Shown piece by piece: positions 59,051-64,000 of a DNA stretch of 64,000 nt. The notes under the pieces were generated by a model. That model ran no database searches. It saw nothing but the letters and a program-made list of their open reading frames with translations, and was not told where the DNA came from. Each line of letters starts with the position of its first letter. The stretch's first letter is position 1. Source of the DNA: Candidatus Borrarchaeum yapensis (GTDB lineage: Archaea; Asgardarchaeota; Sifarchaeia; Borrarchaeales; Borrarchaeaceae); NCBI GenBank assembly GCA_016840515.1, contig JAEOSF010000016.1, positions 1 to 64,000 of the forward strand, in the 5' to 3' direction. A program made the translations under genes and the position numbers.

Positions 59051-60777
59051 GTGGTATTAAGGACGAACTTGTTTCTTTTATATTTTTGAAAGACTTGAAG
59101 CTCTACATTTCTGAATATATACCCTTTGGATCAAATCATATCATTGCTTTCAATGACGAATTAGATTGCCAGAAAGAAGTTAAAGATGGTTTGATGACGA
59201 GTTTTGTCGACATGGAACCTGCTAAAGCAACGTTTAAAGTAGATGAGGAATTAACAAAAGTGACAGTAACTCAATACGATCCAAATGATTATGTTATGTT
59301 CAATGCATCAATTGCTTTCGAAGAAGTTGTTGAGCAACAAGAAGAGATTAGTGTGTATGTTGATGCATATGGTCGCGTTATATATGGTACAAAAATCGAA
59401 GAGATTGATGATGAAGCAGAACTTTCAATAGATAAACTCTCTCGGGTCTTAGCTGACATCGTAATTGATACGTCACGAATGATGAGTTCTTTATTAACCA
59501 CTTATCAGAGAAGATTATTGGATCTCGTATACTTTGGGACACCTGAGTACAGGAATAAATTTGTCATTATGGTCGCCAAGGAAATAACACCAGACAAAAA
59601 GGCAATAGAATTCCACGATGGTGAAGATCTTGAAAATGAATTAAATCAGGTTCTTAGCATAGCAACTGAATTCAAGGACTTGGAAAATGGAACTGATAGA
59701 TTTTTCTACGGCACCGAAGGTTTGCTACTGGTCTCATCAAATCCTGACAAGTATGAGGATTTACTTTCTATAGCCGCTTTCTATCTTGGACTTGATATCT
59801 TTCAGAAGAATTACTTCCAAAAGATGTTCATGTTGTGGGATGAGATTAAAGAGTCTAGAAAACTAATGAACATGGGTGATATTGATCCCAATGCCATTTC
59901 AGAAGCAAAAGCCATTATATCTGAGGTATCTGCTGCTGTAGTGCTAATGAATGAGTTATTATCTTTTATGAGAAAATCTTGTGAAAATATGAATAATGAA
60001 TGGGCCGAACTCGACAAATCTGATCCAAATATTCAAGAAATAATCGAGACAATAGCTCTACAAGATATGGTAGGAAAATCCATAACCAGAATTGAGGATG
60101 CCAAACTTGTTGTGTCAGGTTTAACAGAGGAAATTGGAGGAATTAATGGCCTTGTCAATTCATTAGCAGAAAAACAAATGTCTCGAATGAATGAGTCATT
60201 GCGAGATAGCATTGCTTCGATGGATGAGATGGGTCGTAGCTCTGAAAGAACAGGAGCATCATTGAACGTCTTAGAAATCTTGCTGGCAGGTACAATCGCT
60301 TTTGATGTGTTATTTCTAGTTGTTGGTGAATATTCATGGGAACCCCTTGCTGGCTGGATTGCATCAGTGCCTGGCATTTTCATTTGGACAGGAATATGCC
60401 TTTCATCATTCTTCGCTGTTGGATATTTTATGTTACGACTTACACAACGCATGGAATCTGAATCTGAACCGAATCTCAGGACAAAAATAACAATCGGGAA
60501 GCCTTACAATAAAGAGAAATTTGAGAATTTCTTAGCTGACAAGGAAATCATTATGAACGATGCTCAAATCTTCAATGAAGCCATTATAGAAGACTTTACG
60601 TGGGACGAAGATGATGAAAAATGGCTCGGAAATGAAGCACGAATTAAGTTACGAAGAGATACCACGAATTCATTTATTCTTAATGTGATGGTAAATATTG
60701 ATTCGCCAAAAGACATTACCGTACAGCAAGTCTCCTCAAATATACAAGACTCTCTAAAGGATTTGACCTCGAACTGA
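59047..60777 (+). CDS. Large hypothetical membrane protein (cytosolic domain, coiled region, two TM segments)
   Basis: ATGA overlap with upstream gene; two TM helices VLEILLAGTIAFDVLFLVV and WIASVPGIFIWTGICLSSFFAVGYFML. Confidence 0.7.
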   Translation: MSGIKDELVSFIFLKDLKLYISEYIPFGSNHIIAFNDELDCQKEVKDGLMTSFVDMEPAKATFKVDEELTKVTVTQYDPNDYVMFNASIAFEEVVEQQEEISVYVDAYGRVIYGTKIEEIDDEAELSIDKLSRVLADIVIDTSRMMSSLLTTYQRRLLDLVYFGTPEYRNKFVIMVAKEITPDKKAIEFHDGEDLENELNQVLSIATEFKDLENGTDRFFYGTEGLLLVSSNPDKYEDLLSIAAFYLGLDIFQKNYFQKMFMLWDEIKESRKLMNMGDIDPNAISEAKAIISEVSAAVVLMNELLSFMRKSCENMNNEWAELDKSDPNIQEIIETIALQDMVGKSITRIEDAKLVVSGLTEEIGGINGLVNSLAEKQMSRMNESLRDSIASMDEMGRSSERTGASLNVLEILLAGTIAFDVLFLVVGEYSWEPLAGWIASVPGIFIWTGICLSSFFAVGYFMLRLTQRMESESEPNLRTKITIGKPYNKEKFENFLADKEIIMNDAQIFNEAIIEDFTWDEDDEKWLGNEARIKLRRDTTNSFILNVMVNIDSPKDITVQQVSSNIQDSLKDLTSN

Positions 60778-60807
60778 TTGCTTCCATTAGTTGAGAAGAA
60801 GCCTCAA

Positions 60808-62382
60808 CTATTCATTTTTTCTTTTTGCTCCTAAATACCTTTCTTTTTGTCCAGGGCCTCTTGCTGTCTGCCATGGCCAATCCTCTTTTGAATAGAAGTT
60901 TATTTTTGGTGGATCTGCTAGTCCTTCAGATAAAATAATACCCAAATCTTCATTAGAATTTAAAATATCTGAATGTAAACTATCGATTTGCTCAGAACTT
61001 GGCTTGGATGAAACACAAACGTCAACAACAAGTTGTGGTTTCTGGTTTTCAGAGTATTCACTTGAGATATGTAAGTGTTGACAAAACTCTTCAGCGAGGT
61101 TCCTAAAAATAGCTGCTTGTATTTGTTGAGGATAAACGTAGGCACTAAAAACAGCAATAGATCCGTCGCTTCTACCATAAACATAAACGATTGGCAGGGT
61201 ATATTCAAGCTCTATCTGTGTGAGATTCAGTAAATCAGTTAATTCACTTTTCGGGTTGTAAAAAACACCACCTTCATCATGTATATTATATCTAATAAGG
61301 GGTTGCCGCCTCTCGTATAATGGAGTTAGAATCAGTTCGTTTATTCCAGTTTCAGCTGGTACTGCCTCAATATAAACGTGTGTAGGATCGTAATAGAATA
61401 GCATAGGTGGATGGTCCTTGCCAAAGAACTGTCTACATAACTCAGGATTTTTATCAAGATAGCCTCTGAGCTGTATCAAATCGGGGGCTTCAATACCCAC
61501 TTGAATGCCTGTATCCGCAGAGCCGTATGCGGAAAATAGCGTTCCTCCTGTTTTATTTTTGATGTATTCTCTATAAGATTCAGGGAATCCGTCCCCTCCA
61601 GAGACAAAGATTGTTTCTTCTATATTATCCCATTCGTTGAATTTCATCTCGTCAAGGATATCTAATATGGTTTTTATTGTAGGAGGATAACTCATTATTA
61701 ATGCTTTTTTGAAGCCGCCTGGTGTAGATTTAATCGAATATCTTTTGTAAAAATCTGCAATAGTCTGAGCAATCTCAGGAGGGTTTAGACCAATATTGAT
61801 AGTTGCTGTTTTTCTTCTTGATGCATTCCCAGCTTGAATTCCAGTAACCCAACTACTTAAAGCAAAGCCATTTATCGAAAATGCTTCGTCATCGCTTACA
61901 TCGTAAAATATAGACAATAAAACCGGAATCTGACGTTCTTCTCTGAGTACTTCTTTTAGATCCCTTAACCAGTATGTATGCTTGCCTGAATAACCAGAAC
62001 TGGTTTCAATCATTTTTGCGGGACTCATATCTCCATCTATACAAAGATCTGCAGGGTGTTCTTCATTAGGACGAATATAACTTGCCTTGTCAGAAATTGG
62101 TGCATCTTTTATTGACTTAGCGTTTTTAATGTCATTTTGAGAATGATCTTTTTCTTTCAAGAAATTTTCATACGCTGGGACTCTTTTAGCAGTCTCTTTA
62201 AGAATATAAAGTGCTCTTTGTTCTCCTCTTTTTACGAGAAAATCAGTCATACCTAAAGTGATGATTTTTTTTGTGTTCTTTTCACTTCGCGTTATAGTTT
62301 TTCTCATCCGGTAAAAAAGTCCAAGTGGTGTGATTTTGAGAAGTGGTTTTAGCAAAAAATTCGGAATAAAACTGATGTTCAT
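60808..62382 (-). CDS. Phenylacetate-CoA ligase-like adenylate-forming enzyme
   Basis: MIETSSGYSGKHTYWLRD, GGDGFPESYREYI, FSAYGSADTGIQVGIEAPD, YGRSDGSIAVFSAYVYPQQIQAAI. Confidence 0.8.
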   Translation of the reverse strand: MNISFIPNFLLKPLLKITPLGLFYRMRKTITRSEKNTKKIITLGMTDFLVKRGEQRALYILKETAKRVPAYENFLKEKDHSQNDIKNAKSIKDAPISDKASYIRPNEEHPADLCIDGDMSPAKMIETSSGYSGKHTYWLRDLKEVLREERQIPVLLSIFYDVSDDEAFSINGFALSSWVTGIQAGNASRRKTATINIGLNPPEIAQTIADFYKRYSIKSTPGGFKKALIMSYPPTIKTILDILDEMKFNEWDNIEETIFVSGGDGFPESYREYIKNKTGGTLFSAYGSADTGIQVGIEAPDLIQLRGYLDKNPELCRQFFGKDHPPMLFYYDPTHVYIEAVPAETGINELILTPLYERRQPLIRYNIHDEGGVFYNPKSELTDLLNLTQIELEYTLPIVYVYGRSDGSIAVFSAYVYPQQIQAAIFRNLAEEFCQHLHISSEYSENQKPQLVVDVCVSSKPSSEQIDSLHSDILNSNEDLGIILSEGLADPPKINFYSKEDWPWQTARGPGQKERYLGAKRKNE

Positions 62383-62543
62383 ATATTCTCCCTCAACAAC
62401 TCATTGCTTTGTTTTCTTCAATAAATTGAACTGAAATATAGTGAAGTGTATATTTTATTCAACTTTCTAAAAAAAGTATCCCTACTTCTCTATTAGCACT
62501 TGAAGAAAATCAAGAAAAGAAGTAAGTTTTAGTCCAAAATATT

Positions 62544-62921
62544 TCAATCGAATCGTATCCCACAGTGAGGACAGAACGCTGAGTTTGGAGGAATAGGTTT
62601 GCCACAATTTTTGCAAAACTTCTTTCCTGGTGGAGGTATCTTAGTCTTGGGTGTCGGAGGTGTATATTCTGGACTCTGAGCCCTGTAATTAGAAGCTGTA
62701 ATACGTGGATTGACAATTGGTTTGTCACTACGTACAACAAGCCATACGATCAGTCCAATGAGGCTAGATATAAGTAGGATAATCACCCAAAGTGCCCCAT
62801 TTTCTCCACGTGCATCTGCATCTCGATAAATCCAAATGCAAAGCCAAATTCCAATTAAACTCGCTACAATTATGATAAAAAATATGATACCCATTAAAAT
62901 GGGAAAGAATCCCCACTGCAT
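62544..62921 (-). CDS. Membrane protein with C-terminal zinc ribbon
   Basis: Two TM segments then FCKNCGKPIPPNSAFCPHCGIRFD. Confidence 0.8.
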   Translation of the reverse strand: MQWGFFPILMGIIFFIIIVASLIGIWLCIWIYRDADARGENGALWVIILLISSLIGLIVWLVVRSDKPIVNPRITASNYRAQSPEYTPPTPKTKIPPPGKKFCKNCGKPIPPNSAFCPHCGIRFD

Positions 62922-63106
62922 TTTAACTCCCTAGTCTAGAAAAAGCACATTCTTCTTTATTTACCTTTTGAGTTGAGCTTTGGTACGATTATAGACGAGA
63001 CACATGAATGTGCTGAATTTATGCTCTAAATTCAAGGTTAAGGTTCAGAGAAATCCATTAATGAATTCAAGTTAATTTTATAAGGATTTCATTTAGACTA
63101 TTTCGT

Positions 63107-63871
63107 ATGAACATTCCAGGTGCCATCAAAGAATTCGTAGCAACCTATAAATCCGAAAATAAAACTAGAACTGATTGGGAAGAACCACTTATTGCGTTTG
63201 CTAGTGCTCACGATCCCTTATTTATGAAATTAAAGACAGTTATAAGTGAGAAACACAGTTTGCCAACAGAGTTGCTTAGAGAAGCGGAAACTGTGATTTC
63301 GTATTTCATTCCCTTCAAAAAAACAATTCCTTTGAGCAACGTAAATGGACAGAATTGTTCGGAAGAATGGGCTATCGCTTATATTGAAACTAACAAATTG
63401 ATATCAGATCTAAATGAATATTTATCTAAAGAATTAGAAAAACAAAAATTCAAGTCAATAATTCTTCCACCAACTCACAACTTCAACGAAACAAAATTAA
63501 TTAGTGATTGGTCGCATAAGCATGTTGCTTTTGTTGCAGGTCTAGGTAATTTTGGCGTACATCAAATGCTTATTACAGAAAGAGGATGTTGTGGAAGATT
63601 GGGATCTTTAATAACAAATGCAAAAATAAAACCTACAAAGAGACCTCAGAAAGAATTCTGTTTATACAAGCATGACGAAACCTGTAGACAATGTGTTGGG
63701 AACTGCATTTTTAATGCCTTGAAAAGTGATTCCTTTGATAGACATCGGTGTTATAAAATTTGTTTGTCAAACGCGGATTTATATTCAAAACTTGGATTAG
63801 CAGATGTTTGTGGAAAATGCGTTTGTGTAGTTCCTTGCTCTTTTAACAACCCTGTAAAACAAATCCATTAG
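63107..63871 (+). CDS. 4Fe-4S protein related to epoxyqueuosine reductase
   Basis: KHVAFVAGLGNFGVHQMLITERGCCGRLGSLITNA...CLYKHDETCRQCVGNCIFNAL...CGKCVCVVPC. Confidence 0.8.
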   Translation: MNIPGAIKEFVATYKSENKTRTDWEEPLIAFASAHDPLFMKLKTVISEKHSLPTELLREAETVISYFIPFKKTIPLSNVNGQNCSEEWAIAYIETNKLISDLNEYLSKELEKQKFKSIILPPTHNFNETKLISDWSHKHVAFVAGLGNFGVHQMLITERGCCGRLGSLITNAKIKPTKRPQKEFCLYKHDETCRQCVGNCIFNALKSDSFDRHRCYKICLSNADLYSKLGLADVCGKCVCVVPCSFNNPVKQIH

Positions 63872-64000
63872 AATACCATTCCAAAAAAATTTGGAATCCT
63901 ACTTTGCTGAAATAAATTGTAGAAAAAGGATCTCAAATTTTATTTTAAAATAGATTTAACGAGCCGTTTTGTATTATTATGCAATAGCGGGATTATTTGG

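Overview
AT-rich archaeal window (about 64 kb). The gene content fits an Asgard-type archaeon: two tandem Rab-like small GTPases next to a longin-like protein, a Roadblock/LC7-like protein, TFIIB, and many TPR proteins. That assignment is inferred from gene content only. Most of the window is a dense mosaic of short operons and single genes: acyl-CoA and acetate metabolism, amino-acid catabolism, redox proteins, DNA repair, and a multi-PAS histidine kinase. No CRISPR array, rRNA, or convincing tRNA was seen. Points most worth a second look: (1) a pair of roughly 290-300 bp IS200/IS605-like relics in inverted orientation at 6.4-6.7 kb and 43.3-43.6 kb, with related end-hairpins elsewhere; (2) a TnpB gene broken by a single-base frameshift with RuvC motifs intact on both sides; (3) a perfect 8 x 17-bp tandem repeat at 18.1 kb; (4) two tandem Cys-rich proteins of no recognised family, one with an internally duplicated C-terminal module; (5) a translationally coupled wHTH/Zn-ribbon plus large membrane-protein pair at 58.5-60.8 kb; (6) tandem triplicated glutaredoxin-like genes; (7) an orphan DNA methyltransferase with a degenerate duplicated N-terminal half; (8) hidden pseudogenes or interrupted genes (SnoaL-like at 27.9 kb, ICMT/DUF1295-like at 40.1-40.7 kb) that the ORF track shows only partly or not at all. 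All family calls come from motif recognition by eye; no database search was run.
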